From: a virus
IMG/VR virus record: IMGVR_UViG_3300009419_000001
Location: 1 to 43,453 of that record
Strand: one strand, 5' to 3'
Length of the DNA: 43,453 nucleotides
A program made the translations under genes and the position numbers. This document shows, piece after piece, positions 1 to 7,696 of this stretch. A model generated the notes under the pieces. It worked only from the letters and a program-made list of their open reading frames with translations, made no database searches and was not told the DNA's origin. The stretch's first letter is position 1. Every line of letters starts with the position of its first letter.

Positions 1-96
1 ACTTGCGGCTGTAAACGATGCCCGAAGGCAAACCACCACGACAACCAATGCACAGGCAGCAATGAAAGAGGGCAAGTTGGCAGTGCGTACCCGTAG
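1..96 (+). CDS. 3' end of last cassette gene (wrapped copy)
   Basis: This is the wrapped duplicate of the C-terminal 31 codons of the gene at 43244-43444, ending in TAG at 94-96. It should be merged with that gene once the contig is closed. It is not a separate gene. Confidence 0.9.
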   Translation, partial: TCGCKRCPKANHHDNQCTGSNERGQVGSAYP

Positions 97-97
97 C

Positions 98-104
98 GTC
101 TAAC
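98..104 (+). repeat. Truncated attC (left R'' core only), right edge of cassette array
   Basis: GTCTAAC matches the attC inverse-core consensus RYYYAAC and lies two bases after the stop codon of the last cassette gene, as in the other cassettes. No matching right arm ending in GTTRRRY follows. GTTATAC at 149-155 comes closest, but its flank does not pair with the left arm. The array therefore appears to end in a broken attC where phage backbone begins. Confidence 0.6.
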
Positions 105-123
105 TCGTATTTAGACCCCAATT

Positions 124-159
124 TGACGTATAACACGCATTATCCGTAGTTATACGTCA
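124..159. terminator. Perfect inverted repeat after the cassette array
   Basis: TGACGTATAAC (124-134) and GTTATACGTCA (149-159) form a perfect 11-bp stem with a 14-nt loop, followed on the plus strand by ATTTTAC. It sits just past the end of the plus-strand array and before convergent minus-strand genes. A terminator is plausible, but the U-tract is poor; an operator or recombination site is possible. Confidence 0.4.
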
Positions 160-229
160 TTTTACATTGCACAATGTCAATGTTTGCATTGCATGTCTTT
201 TGGATTATCAATGCAATACTGAGTCCAAC

Positions 230-298
230 CAAATGGGGGTTTTTGTTGTTCGCCCCATGTCGGGCTGTCATGTGATGCACAACCCGACAACATTATAA
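230..298. other. Intergenic hairpins between convergent genes
   Basis: Two nested or adjacent inverted repeats are visible here: ATGGGG/CCCCAT around a T-rich loop (about 231-258), and TGTCGGGCTGT (258-268) with ACAACCCGACA (279-289), which has one mismatch. They lie downstream of the minus-strand BTLCP gene. They may serve as a transcription end, although no clean U-tract is seen. The rest of 105-298 shows no gene. Confidence 0.35.
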
Positions 299-667
299 CT
301 AAAACGATATAGCGTACCATTTGCCGTCCTCTCTCAAAGCCTTATCCCATGTATAACCTAGCGATTTGGGCTTCATTGGCCATTCGTGGCGATTGTCTAG
401 CACATACCACCCTTTATCAGTATCAACTAATAAAACACAGTGATACTCGCCTGTTTCAGTCCAACAACACGCCAAATGGATTTTGTCAGCGTCCCAACCC
501 TGCTCTAACAGATAAGCGCGTTTTAATAGCGCGTAGTCCTCACAATCACCATAACGACCTGCATTTATCCAAAATTCAGGCGTTTTGTACTGCTCTAAAT
601 CGGTCTTATAAGTGACTGAATTATTGACGTGAGAATTAACGCGCTCTGCTATCGTGTATTTATTCAT
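299..667 (-). CDS. Transglutaminase-like cysteine peptidase (BTLCP family)
   Basis: This 122-aa protein resembles the bacterial transglutaminase-like cysteine proteinases (BTLCP, papain fold). The visible triad is Cys42 in GDCEDYALLK, His76 in EYHCVLLV and Asp91 in YVLDNRH, in the family order C-H-D. No signal peptide is seen, so it would act in the cytoplasm or as a virion or lysis-stage factor; the substrate is unknown. It is the last gene of the tail-fibre transcription unit and overlaps the preceding small gene by 8 nt (ATGAATAA), which implies translational coupling. BTLCP genes do occur in phages beside tail or lysis genes. The family call is firm; the role is inferred. Confidence 0.8.
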   Translation of the reverse strand: MNKYTIAERVNSHVNNSVTYKTDLEQYKTPEFWINAGRYGDCEDYALLKRAYLLEQGWDADKIHLACCWTETGEYHCVLLVDTDKGWYVLDNRHEWPMKPKSLGYTWDKALREDGKWYAISF

Positions 668-797
668 CTAGCAAGTCATCTCCGTCCTCATAAACGACAT
701 ACTGTTCACCATCAAAAACAATTTTTACCGCGTCCGTGGGTAATGGCTCAACAGGGGTTAAAACATCTTCAATTAAAACCGCGTTAATTGTTTTCAT
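660..797 (-). CDS. Small acidic protein of unknown function
   Basis: A 45-codon gene starts at ATG 797-795, overlapping the stop of the upstream tail gene as TAATG, and ends at TAA 662-660, overlapping the start of the BTLCP gene. The product is acidic, with a C-terminal run of Asp and Glu. It has no transmembrane segment and no motif I recognise. The double overlap is the best evidence that it is translated; it could be a tail-fibre accessory or a partner of the peptidase. Confidence 0.6.
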   Translation of the reverse strand: MKTINAVLIEDVLTPVEPLPTDAVKIVFDGEQYVVYEDGDDLLDE

Positions 798-1372
798 TAT
801 GCAATCTCCACAAAAAAGCCTTCTAATGTCATTGTATCTGTGCCATTTGCTAATTGACCTGTGATTGTTAAATCCTGAGCTATTGCTGTGTTTACGGTAG
901 TGTTTGAGATTGTCGCAGTCGTAGCTCCAAGCCCTGCGCTTAGTCCCGTTGATGTTTTTTGGGCTGATACGCTGTTAAAATTTCTAACAAGCAAAAGCGA
1001 AGCAGAATGTGCAGATGTTGTTAAACTTACTTGATAGCACGTTTGTCCACCGAGTTTTAGTTTAAAACTCTTTTGGCCTGCACTGTTGGTCATTGTCCAC
1101 AAGGGATATACAATTATTTTACCGTTGCTGCCCAAGAGTCCTGCGGGAATTGTCACTGTTGCTAACGTGGTTTCGGTTGTTGTGCCTGTGAGCGACACAT
1201 TTGCAGGTAAGCTATAAAAAACAATTGTGTGCAATCGTACCCACTTTGTACCATCACCACGCCATAACGAACCATTCTCACCAATATCGGTAATGCAGAT
1301 AATTTGCCCTTGCGGAGCAATAGCGGGTTTATTTGCCCATGTATAACTGATAATTTCAGGATTAAGCAACAT
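797..1372 (-). CDS. Putative tail fibre or receptor-binding protein
   Basis: This 191-aa product is rich in Thr, Ser, Gly and short beta-prone segments, as in the distal domains of phage tail fibres. The ATG at 1372-1370 overlaps the stop of the preceding gene as TAATG, which decides the start. No catalytic motif is visible. Position at the end of a series of beta-rich tail genes suggests a host-contact tip or fibre-associated protein. The role rests on context and composition only. Confidence 0.5.
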   Translation of the reverse strand: MLLNPEIISYTWANKPAIAPQGQIICITDIGENGSLWRGDGTKWVRLHTIVFYSLPANVSLTGTTTETTLATVTIPAGLLGSNGKIIVYPLWTMTNSAGQKSFKLKLGGQTCYQVSLTTSAHSASLLLVRNFNSVSAQKTSTGLSAGLGATTATISNTTVNTAIAQDLTITGQLANGTDTMTLEGFFVEIA

Positions 1373-2004
1373 TACGCATACTCCCAACAAGTGAATGCTT
1401 GACCTGTTGTTGCACCGATGACACTAATAGCAGTCACTGGACAAACACTAGGCGACCAATAACCACCACTTCGCACTTCGATAGAACCACCGCCCGCAGT
1501 AGCAGTACCAACAACATTAAGCCATAAGCTACCGACTGAGTTATTATAAAACTCAATGCCTTTGCGCCCACTATTAGCAGCCATTAACACTTGAGCCGTA
1601 CCGCCTGTCGTGATAGTGCCGCTTTTGTTGGTGGGTGTAGCGACTGATTTGGTCGGGATAGGGTTTGAATCGCTTATCGGGTCACTACCAATAGAAATAT
1701 CAATCGGTGCAACTAGCGATAAAGTACCATCACCGCTCGCTGTTTTTGCGTATAGCTGTAACCCTGTGTTTAATGTCGCATCAACTAAACCGTCAACTCG
1801 AATATAAATCCCGTTTAAAATGGTCTCGACTAAATCGCCCACTTCAATTTCAAAACTGCCAACATCATCGGACGGCAAAGAGTCTGCAATTTTACAGGTG
1901 ATTGTATTACCGCCCACTGACTGCATATAGCCCGAAAAATCCCCACTGACAGCAGGATTATAAATTAACTGATAGGAATCAGTGACCGCGTATAAATTTG
2001 ACAT
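1372..2004 (-). CDS. Putative tail fibre component
   Basis: A 210-aa Gly/Thr/Ser-rich protein with no transmembrane segment. The C-terminal half (from about residue 125) has the look of a compact beta-sandwich module found in phage structural proteins (TITTGGTAQVLMAANSGRKG followed by a Gly-rich strand region). It is coupled by TAATG to the next gene. It lies among the tail-fibre genes downstream of the baseplate block, so a fibre or fibre-tip role is inferred. No residue-level function can be assigned. Confidence 0.5.
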   Translation of the reverse strand: MSNLYAVTDSYQLIYNPAVSGDFSGYMQSVGGNTITCKIADSLPSDDVGSFEIEVGDLVETILNGIYIRVDGLVDATLNTGLQLYAKTASGDGTLSLVAPIDISIGSDPISDSNPIPTKSVATPTNKSGTITTGGTAQVLMAANSGRKGIEFYNNSVGSLWLNVVGTATAGGGSIEVRSGGYWSPSVCPVTAISVIGATTGQAFTCWEYA

Positions 2005-2032
2005 AAAAACCTCTTTAAATATAAAACTAGCG

Positions 2033-2635
2033 TCAGAATTTGCGTTTTACCACAAAATCGTCAATCAACCCTGTCATGCCCACTGAACCAGGAAAAGAGC
2101 CGATAATAAAACCATTGCTACCAATTGCAAAACCACTACTAGAAACAGTCGCCACTTGTATATCATCAACTTTTAACGAGTATGTTGTACCTGTAAGCGA
2201 CACTTTGATTTTGGCTTGTCTGCCAATAAATGTAGTCGGGGCTGTGTATTGCATCATAAGTGTATTGGTTGCTGAGCGCACATGAATTGTTGTAGCACTA
2301 TCAAAACGCAATAATAAACCAAGCGCAGCATCACTTGCAGTATGTACCCAAACGTATTGACCGCTTGTATAAGTGACTTTACATTCAACCTCAAAATCTG
2401 AGCTAGAAAAATCAAAGTCACTACTTGCCGTATTTGCAGCGTCTGCCCTGATAAACCCATTACCCGCTAAATTGAGTTGATTGTTTAGTATTGCGCGAGT
2501 ACCTGACACTGATAACGAAGGTGTGTGTCTACCTGTGCTGTCGATAATTGCTGAACCATCTGCACCATTAAATTCTAAATTTAATACTGTGGTTAGCACC
2601 GCCCCCGATGGATTAAGCAAAGCTAATGGAAACAT
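2033..2635 (-). CDS. LamG/concanavalin-like tail protein
   Basis: A 200-aa protein with the strand pattern of the LamG or concanavalin A-like jelly roll: an LEFNG..GS..D.TG opening near residue 20, an FEVECKV core strand and a terminal GLIDDFVVKR strand. Such domains bind carbohydrate, and in phages they sit on tail fibres. It lies between two other beta-rich tail genes with almost no spacing. Host-surface glycan binding is a reasonable inference, not shown. Confidence 0.6.
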   Translation of the reverse strand: MFPLALLNPSGAVLTTVLNLEFNGADGSAIIDSTGRHTPSLSVSGTRAILNNQLNLAGNGFIRADAANTASSDFDFSSSDFEVECKVTYTSGQYVWVHTASDAALGLLLRFDSATTIHVRSATNTLMMQYTAPTTFIGRQAKIKVSLTGTTYSLKVDDIQVATVSSSGFAIGSNGFIIGSFPGSVGMTGLIDDFVVKRKF

Positions 2636-2636
2636 A

Positions 2637-3347
2637 TTAACCCCCTAATACCGTCCATGTGTTGCTACCGCGATAAATTAGCGTCTTGATTTTAACAGAG
2701 TTACTAAACGCTAAATTGCCGTTAATTGTCACACCATCGGCAACGAGAGTTTGTGCGCCGTAAGTACCTGTTATGCTCAACGTCACGCTATCGCCAGCCG
2801 TTTTGCCTGTGCCTGTCGATGTGTTGACAATAATGCTAGTCAGTGAGTTATTAGAAAATTCAATAATAGTATTGCCGTTTGGTGTAACCGCGCTTTGTGA
2901 TATTAAATACGAGGTAGCACCACTGCTAATAAACTGATAACGTGAGTTAGCAATCGTCAAATAATCACTTAAGTCAGGATTACCGCTATAAATAACCCAA
3001 AGCCCCGCAAAATCACTGGCAATTGGCGATGCAATCGGCGATGTCGTTTGTTTGATAGCAATATAATGTTTTGTATCATCAAACGTTAATGTAAAGCCTG
3101 TACCACTAGCATCATCTGCATAAGCGACATACAAATACGCATTGTCGCCGCGAATATCAACCGCATCTTCTATGTCAGTCACATAACCGATTGCGCCTAA
3201 ATATAAATCATAAGGTGGTACATTGCCCGTCCCACCTGTCCACCCGACCAACTTTAAAACACTACGCGCACCATCAGTGATAACCGCTAAACGTGGTGAC
3301 CATCCATTAAAACCTTGCGTTACTCGCAATACACGAACATCTGTCAT
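2637..3347 (-). CDS. Putative tail fibre or appendage protein
   Basis: A 236-aa beta-rich protein without membrane segments. The N-terminal half carries a YDLYLGAIGYVTDIEDAVDI segment of the type seen in phage tail appendage proteins; the C-terminal half is a run of Thr/Ser/Asn-rich strands. It follows the large tail fibre and precedes the LamG-like gene. No enzymatic motif is seen. The assignment rests on position and composition. Confidence 0.5.
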   Translation of the reverse strand: MTDVRVLRVTQGFNGWSPRLAVITDGARSVLKLVGWTGGTGNVPPYDLYLGAIGYVTDIEDAVDIRGDNAYLYVAYADDASGTGFTLTFDDTKHYIAIKQTTSPIASPIASDFAGLWVIYSGNPDLSDYLTIANSRYQFISSGATSYLISQSAVTPNGNTIIEFSNNSLTSIIVNTSTGTGKTAGDSVTLSITGTYGAQTLVADGVTINGNLAFSNSVKIKTLIYRGSNTWTVLGG

Positions 3348-3369
3348 AAATCACCACCACGAAAAAAAT

Positions 3370-4647
3370 TTATTTACCGATTGCAATCCAAACATAAGAC
3401 GCATCGAATTGGTCACCACTGCCTGCCAACTCTACCATATCAACGGATATACCATCATCTGCCCACGACCTCATTGTGCAAATAAACGACATTTGACCTG
3501 ATAAATTAGGGTTATACGGACTAGCGAGTGCAAATAAACAATCAGATGGAAATTGATTTGTAAAAGTAGTAGGTACTGTCACAACTCCCGCTGGCAATTC
3601 GCCATACTCTGTGTACCCCATTTTTATAATATAGCCGTTAGGCAGTCCTATTGATAATTGTAATGTTGTATCACTAGCAGGAAACGCACTGCTTAAATTG
3701 TCGGGTGATATAAACACACCCGCTAACGTACCCGCCAAAACTTCGGCTGCCGTTGCCTCACGGCTTATTCCAACAATAGCGTCAGTAGCTTGTGCAGGTA
3801 GTTGTGATTTTCTTACAGCATCATCTGCATCAACAGCAGCAGCCACTTTAAAGCGATTGCTTGCATTGCCGTTTTTATCAGCCTTGTCTGCTAACAATTG
3901 CGAATCTTTAAACGTCTTAGGCGTTACAAATGTAATTGTATCTGTACCAGCATCAACCTGTGCTTGACTAGCAATCAATGGATTAACGCCGTAAACATTA
4001 GTACCATCGCCATAAAATACACGGCTTGTGCTTTGTGTGACTAGGCCACCTGTGCCACTTGCTGTCTTAACTGTTACCGTAAATGCACCGCTTGTGTTAT
4101 TGGCAACAATCCACTGTTTAACAAAAACAGGCATAATCAAATTGACATTAGCAGTTAATGTACCCGATAAAACAATAATGTCTTTTGAGGCTTCGGCATT
4201 GGTTAGTGTTACATCGCTGCTCGTTAATGTTTTAGATGTTATGCCAACATTGTTAATCGGTTGCCAATTCGCGCCGCCTGTATCTGGATTTGTTGTGTTG
4301 TTATCAACACGGTTTAACCAAAAACCATCACCATCGGAACGCAACAAAATCGCGCCTTTAGGATAGCCGCCCACATCGCTATCGTTTGCAAAAGTAGAAT
4401 CGTAAACAAAACTACCGCCCGCCGACTGCCATTTATTGAGCGATGACAAATAGTATAAAATACCATTCATATCTAAGCCCTGTGGGGGTATGCCACCACT
4501 ACCAACAGGCTGTCTAGTCAATGGCGGGAATCCATCATTCATTGAAGCAAAACCTGCCGATGGACTAGAACCCTCTGGGATAGTATTTTTCTCGCCATTT
4601 TCAGCAAAGGGCAGTGCTACTTTTCTTGGGGCATTGCTTAATAACAT
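3370..4647 (-). CDS. Tail fibre protein
   Basis: At 425 aa this is the largest fibre gene. The N-terminus (about residues 1-135) has the phage fibre pattern: PFAENGEKNTIP, then a Pro/Gly-rich QPVGSGGIPPQG stretch and a GGYPKGAIL segment. This part would dock to the baseplate. The middle is Thr/Ala-rich repeat-like shaft. The last 100 residues, starting LPNGYIIKMG, resemble a gp53-like C-terminal fibre domain that trimerises and contacts the host. The gene begins 2 nt after the frame-shifted end of the DUF2612 reading frame. Confidence 0.8.
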   Translation of the reverse strand: MLLSNAPRKVALPFAENGEKNTIPEGSSPSAGFASMNDGFPPLTRQPVGSGGIPPQGLDMNGILYYLSSLNKWQSAGGSFVYDSTFANDSDVGGYPKGAILLRSDGDGFWLNRVDNNTTNPDTGGANWQPINNVGITSKTLTSSDVTLTNAEASKDIIVLSGTLTANVNLIMPVFVKQWIVANNTSGAFTVTVKTASGTGGLVTQSTSRVFYGDGTNVYGVNPLIASQAQVDAGTDTITFVTPKTFKDSQLLADKADKNGNASNRFKVAAAVDADDAVRKSQLPAQATDAIVGISREATAAEVLAGTLAGVFISPDNLSSAFPASDTTLQLSIGLPNGYIIKMGYTEYGELPAGVVTVPTTFTNQFPSDCLFALASPYNPNLSGQMSFICTMRSWADDGISVDMVELAGSGDQFDASYVWIAIGK

Positions 4648-4649
4648 AA

Positions 4650-4797
4650 CTAAATCTCGCTTATTGCAGTTTCAACACCTGCAATCGTGGGCATTAAATC
4701 GCGTAAAATGGCTTTATCCAATAACGACAAAACAAACTCAAACGTATAAGTTACGGTCATATCTTGATTGTCGATAACGTAGCATTTACCGCGCCCT
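4650..4797 (-). other. Out-of-frame C-terminal continuation of the DUF2612 baseplate gene
   Basis: Reading the minus strand in the +1 frame from about 4793 gives GRGKCYVIDNQDMTVTYTFE, followed by about 30 more residues to TAG at 4652-4650. This matches the usual DUF2612 end (GRGNCYV..D.DM..TYTFEF). The upstream frame stops early at 4788-4786. The two frames meet at a T5 run (A5 at 4798-4802 on the plus strand). The restored gene would end 2 nt before the tail-fibre start. The cause is either a one-base sequencing or assembly error or mutation, or a +1 shift in translation. Confidence 0.75.
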
Positions 4798-5211
4798 AAA
4801 AATTAACATGGTTAATGCTTGGTTAATGGTTAGCGCGTTAATCGGATTGATGTTTAAAAATGCTTTGGTTAATAACACCATACGATAATTATCATCATCT
4901 AAAATAACTGAGTCCGAATCATTAGAACCATTATAAAAAGGGGCTTGATTGAATGGTTGATAATCGCTTGAGTTTTCATCAAAGCCAAAATAGGTATCAG
5001 GTTGAATCACAAAAAAACGTCTTGTGATGCCTAAGATGCGGCCTAAAATATCCAAACCAAAACCACGCGCCGTGTCGATATTCCATATCCAATTGGTAAA
5101 ATTGTAAAAATCAACATCGGGACTAATCCACTGATTAACATTATCAATCAACTGTACAATCGTGGGCGATTGTGCGTACTGACTGATAATTGTCTGTTGA
5201 TAACCAATCAT
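4786..5211 (-). CDS. DUF2612 baseplate wedge protein (apparently frameshifted)
   Basis: A 141-aa reading frame with the N-terminal features of DUF2612 phage baseplate proteins: YAQSPTIVQLIDNVNQWISP near the start, then FYNFTNWIWNIDTARGFGLD and ILGRILGITR. These proteins join the baseplate J-type wedge to the fibre. The frame ends at MLIFRAR, short of the family length. The missing C-terminal part of about 45 residues is present in another frame (4650-4797). The gene overlaps baseplate J by 4 nt (ATGA). Confidence 0.8.
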   Translation of the reverse strand: MIGYQQTIISQYAQSPTIVQLIDNVNQWISPDVDFYNFTNWIWNIDTARGFGLDILGRILGITRRFFVIQPDTYFGFDENSSDYQPFNQAPFYNGSNDSDSVILDDDNYRMVLLTKAFLNINPINALTINQALTMLIFRAR

Positions 5212-6422
5212 ACCAAACTCACTAGAATATCGGATTCATCTAATGTCGGATTTTCATCAATACCAAAAGCAATCGAATTAAAAATAACAGGCTGTGTGCT
5301 TTTTGACACAAGCACCGACAAAATAAAAACATTTTGGCCAACGGTAGCTATATTGTAGTAAAAATTACTTGCTAACACCGTACCACCAATACGCGCCTTT
5401 TGACCGCCCACGCCGTTAAACGCATTAACAATTGCAGTCTTTACGCTTTGCACAATACCACTTGGTAACAATGGCGTGTTTTGAATTTGTACCGTTATTT
5501 TGAATCGGGTATCAGTCGGGCGATTGAATGTAATATCGTATGTGGGCTGTGGTGAGCTGTAGCTAGTATCAGGCACACTCACTGTCGTGTCGCCATTCAT
5601 GCCGCAACCTAAATTTAACTTTTGTAAAATAGCCCTGCCAATTAAATCATCATCGCCACCAACCACGCCGACATACACGGAATTAGGCGCAAGGACATAA
5701 TTAGTTGAACCATAACTTAATGACGTGCTTCTTGGGTTATTGATAACAATCGCATCGGACACATTAGCAACGGCTAGCACGTTTGAGAATATAGCACCGA
5801 CTGACCCGTTAGCATTTTGGAATACGCTTAACTTGCGTCTGTACTCAAAAGCCTGTGGCGTTTCAGCATCTCGACCAAGCGTACCCGCCGCGACATTTTC
5901 AACACGGTCAAGCCCTGCTACTGCCTGATATATTTTAACGCTGTTAATTGCACAGGGTATCGCGCCGTTTTCAAAATTGGCAAACTCTAGCGTAACATTG
6001 CCACCGCTACCAATCACCCCACCATCGACAGCATAATAAAAATTGCCGTCAATGTCGGTTATTTGTGAGTTTGCAGGGATAACAGTACCTGACACGCCAA
6101 TACAATTAACATTAACAATTGTTGGTAAAGGTGGTAAGCGTTCTAAAAAATAAAGTTTAGCGATAGCATCTTGCATAATGCCGCTAGATGTTGCTGGGTC
6201 AACGAGTGAGACAAACTGAGCAAAACTATCATTTTTATCTGCAATGATAGCTGTCCAACTCGATGCAAGTTGGCCTTGTGGCGTTTCTAAGTTTTCGCTT
6301 AATTGATTGCCAAAAGCGGCGTTAATGTCTGCTGAGCAGCCTGTTAAAATATCGCTCTCTTGAGGCAATACTAGGCCGCTGTCTGTAAATTCAATTTTAG
6401 GTACGCTGCTAAAACCCGACAT
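5208..6422 (-). CDS. Baseplate J-like wedge protein
   Basis: This 404-aa protein has the length and layout of baseplate J-like (gp47/gpJ) wedge proteins: N-terminal FTDSGLVLPQESDIL, a GQLASSWTAIIADKND segment, the central PANSQITDIDGNFYYA strand region, and a RDAETPQAFEYRRKL segment before the C-terminal domain. It assembles with the gp25-like and DUF2612 proteins into wedges around the hub. It overlaps both neighbours by a few bases in a tightly coupled baseplate operon. Confidence 0.85.
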   Translation of the reverse strand: MSGFSSVPKIEFTDSGLVLPQESDILTGCSADINAAFGNQLSENLETPQGQLASSWTAIIADKNDSFAQFVSLVDPATSSGIMQDAIAKLYFLERLPPLPTIVNVNCIGVSGTVIPANSQITDIDGNFYYAVDGGVIGSGGNVTLEFANFENGAIPCAINSVKIYQAVAGLDRVENVAAGTLGRDAETPQAFEYRRKLSVFQNANGSVGAIFSNVLAVANVSDAIVINNPRSTSLSYGSTNYVLAPNSVYVGVVGGDDDLIGRAILQKLNLGCGMNGDTTVSVPDTSYSSPQPTYDITFNRPTDTRFKITVQIQNTPLLPSGIVQSVKTAIVNAFNGVGGQKARIGGTVLASNFYYNIATVGQNVFILSVLVSKSTQPVIFNSIAFGIDENPTLDESDILVSLV

Positions 6423-6759
6423 TAAATGTACCGCCTAAACTATCTGTGAATGTTAATATACCCGATAATGACCGACCATCAAAACTATTTATTTCTACAT
6501 CGGCACTTACCACATTTTGCACCGACAAAGCCGCATCAATCAGGTATTGTCTTAAAGCATCTTCGGTGGGTAATTTGCCTAAAATTTCTTCGTTGTATGG
6601 TACGCCCTTATTTGTGTTGTACCACAATTCACCCAAAAACAAACGACACGCACTAGCCACATCTTGAGCGAGTGAGTAAGGCGAATCAGCGAGAGCAATG
6701 TTACCCGATGAGTCTACCACTAAATCCCATGTGTTTTGGTCTAGTAATAATGTGGTCAT
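6409..6759 (-). CDS. Baseplate wedge protein, gp25/gpW-like
   Basis: A 116-aa protein of the gp25-like lysozyme-fold baseplate group (also seen in Mu-like and GPW phages). Visible family features are the early WDLVVDSSGNIALADSPYSL strand-turn, AQDVASACRLFLGELWYNTN, then GVPYNEEILGK and a C-terminal LTFTDSLGG strand. It initiates sheath polymerisation on the baseplate. Its 3' end overlaps the baseplate J start by 14 nt, and its 5' end overlaps the upstream gene by 4 nt. Confidence 0.75.
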   Translation of the reverse strand: MTTLLLDQNTWDLVVDSSGNIALADSPYSLAQDVASACRLFLGELWYNTNKGVPYNEEILGKLPTEDALRQYLIDAALSVQNVVSADVEINSFDGRSLSGILTFTDSLGGTFNVGF

Positions 6760-7118
6760 GGTGCAATCTCACAATTAGCAAATTGATTAGCCTTGTCTTT
6801 GATTTTATCAATCGTTAATCCAATTTGTATAACTAAAAAAGCGGTTTGTGACTGATAAGTCAAAGCAGGAGCGGCCAATGGTTTAATGACATTTTCAATC
6901 AATCCGCCAATCCATTCTATCACCTCATCGGGCGTTGTTGGTGCGCTAAGCAATTCTAAAATAGGATTAACTTTAGCTAACTGTTCTTGAATAATGGCCA
7001 ATTGGTCTTGCATGGTTTTAATAACAATGTTTGATGTCGCCTGTAATTCAGCGCATGACGTGACATTGTCAATCTGAGTTAATAAATTATCGTAGTACTC
7101 TTGGTTAATAATACTCAT
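6756..7118 (-). CDS. Conserved baseplate-region protein, unknown function
   Basis: A 120-aa mostly helical protein with a Gln/Glu/Leu-rich segment (about residues 25-55) that could form a short coiled coil, and a second hydrophobic helix near residues 90-105. It sits between the spike gene and the gp25-like gene and overlaps both by 4 nt. A structural or chaperone role in baseplate assembly is suggested by position only. Confidence 0.55.
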   Translation of the reverse strand: MSIINQEYYDNLLTQIDNVTSCAELQATSNIVIKTMQDQLAIIQEQLAKVNPILELLSAPTTPDEVIEWIGGLIENVIKPLAAPALTYQSQTAFLVIQIGLTIDKIKDKANQFANCEIAP

Positions 7119-7696
7119 AATATATTTGTGATTACCCCATTATTGACATTGATAACTTGGCCAGTGCTTGAACTAAATACACCTGTCGCACCTGTGCCGA
7201 CTGATAGATTGCCACTGATTTTGACTAACGCGCTAACCAATTCGACAAAACCGCCGTTATTAAAATTTAGGTATTGTGTTGGTTCAGGATTAAGCACACC
7301 CGACAAATAAATGCCATCACTCATACTCATAACGCGATATGAGTTAGGATTAGATTGTTCTTTTGTTTCTATAACGTTTGTAATATCTCTATCTGCAAAA
7401 ATGGCCAGGCCAATATCGCCTATTTTGGGGTCACATAATACGCCTGTGTTACCGCCCTGCAACCTAACAAAAGGCAAAGAAAAAAGCACACCATAAGGCA
7501 CGGCATTACCTTTTGAATCTAGCATATTAACAAGCGGCTGCACGTTGACTGTATTGTCATCATTAACTTGCCTAACCTGTACTAACGTCATTGTGTGTTT
7601 CTTATTTATCATTTGAGTAAAAAAGAACACAAGCGCGTTATAGTCACTAGATGCCGAAAACTTAGTCTGATTACCTTGCCTAATGTCTAAACTCAT
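7115..7696 (-). CDS. Baseplate spike protein, Gp138 N-terminal domain type
   Basis: This 193-aa protein starts at ATG 7696-7694, which forms an ATGA overlap with the stop of the hub gene. Residues about 30-110 match the OB-fold pattern of Gp138-type membrane-puncturing spikes (MTLVQVRQVN, then VLFSLPFVRLQGG and GDIGLAIFADRDI). The C-terminus is a Gly/Val/Asn-rich strand region likely to form a short beta-helix tip. It would trimerise on the hub and pierce the outer membrane. Confidence 0.75.
   Translation of the reverse strand: MSLDIRQGNQTKFSASSDYNALVFFFTQMINKKHTMTLVQVRQVNDDNTVNVQPLVNMLDSKGNAVPYGVLFSLPFVRLQGGNTGVLCDPKIGDIGLAIFADRDITNVIETKEQSNPNSYRVMSMSDGIYLSGVLNPEPTQYLNFNNGGFVELVSALVKISGNLSVGTGATGVFSSSTGQVINVNNGVITNIL

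Larger units (their letters stand above)
1..105. repeat. Direct terminal repeat, left copy
   Basis: These 105 bases are identical to the last 105 bases of the window (43349-43453). This is the overlap expected when a circular or terminally redundant phage genome is assembled, so the window wraps and the true length is about 43,348 bp. It contains the 3' end of the last cassette gene and the first bases of its attC. Confidence 0.95.

Noticed and set aside
149-155. GTTATAC as the right core of a complete attC starting at 98
   Set aside because: It departs from GTTRRRY at one position, and the flanking bases do not pair with the left arm. The palindrome around it is self-contained.
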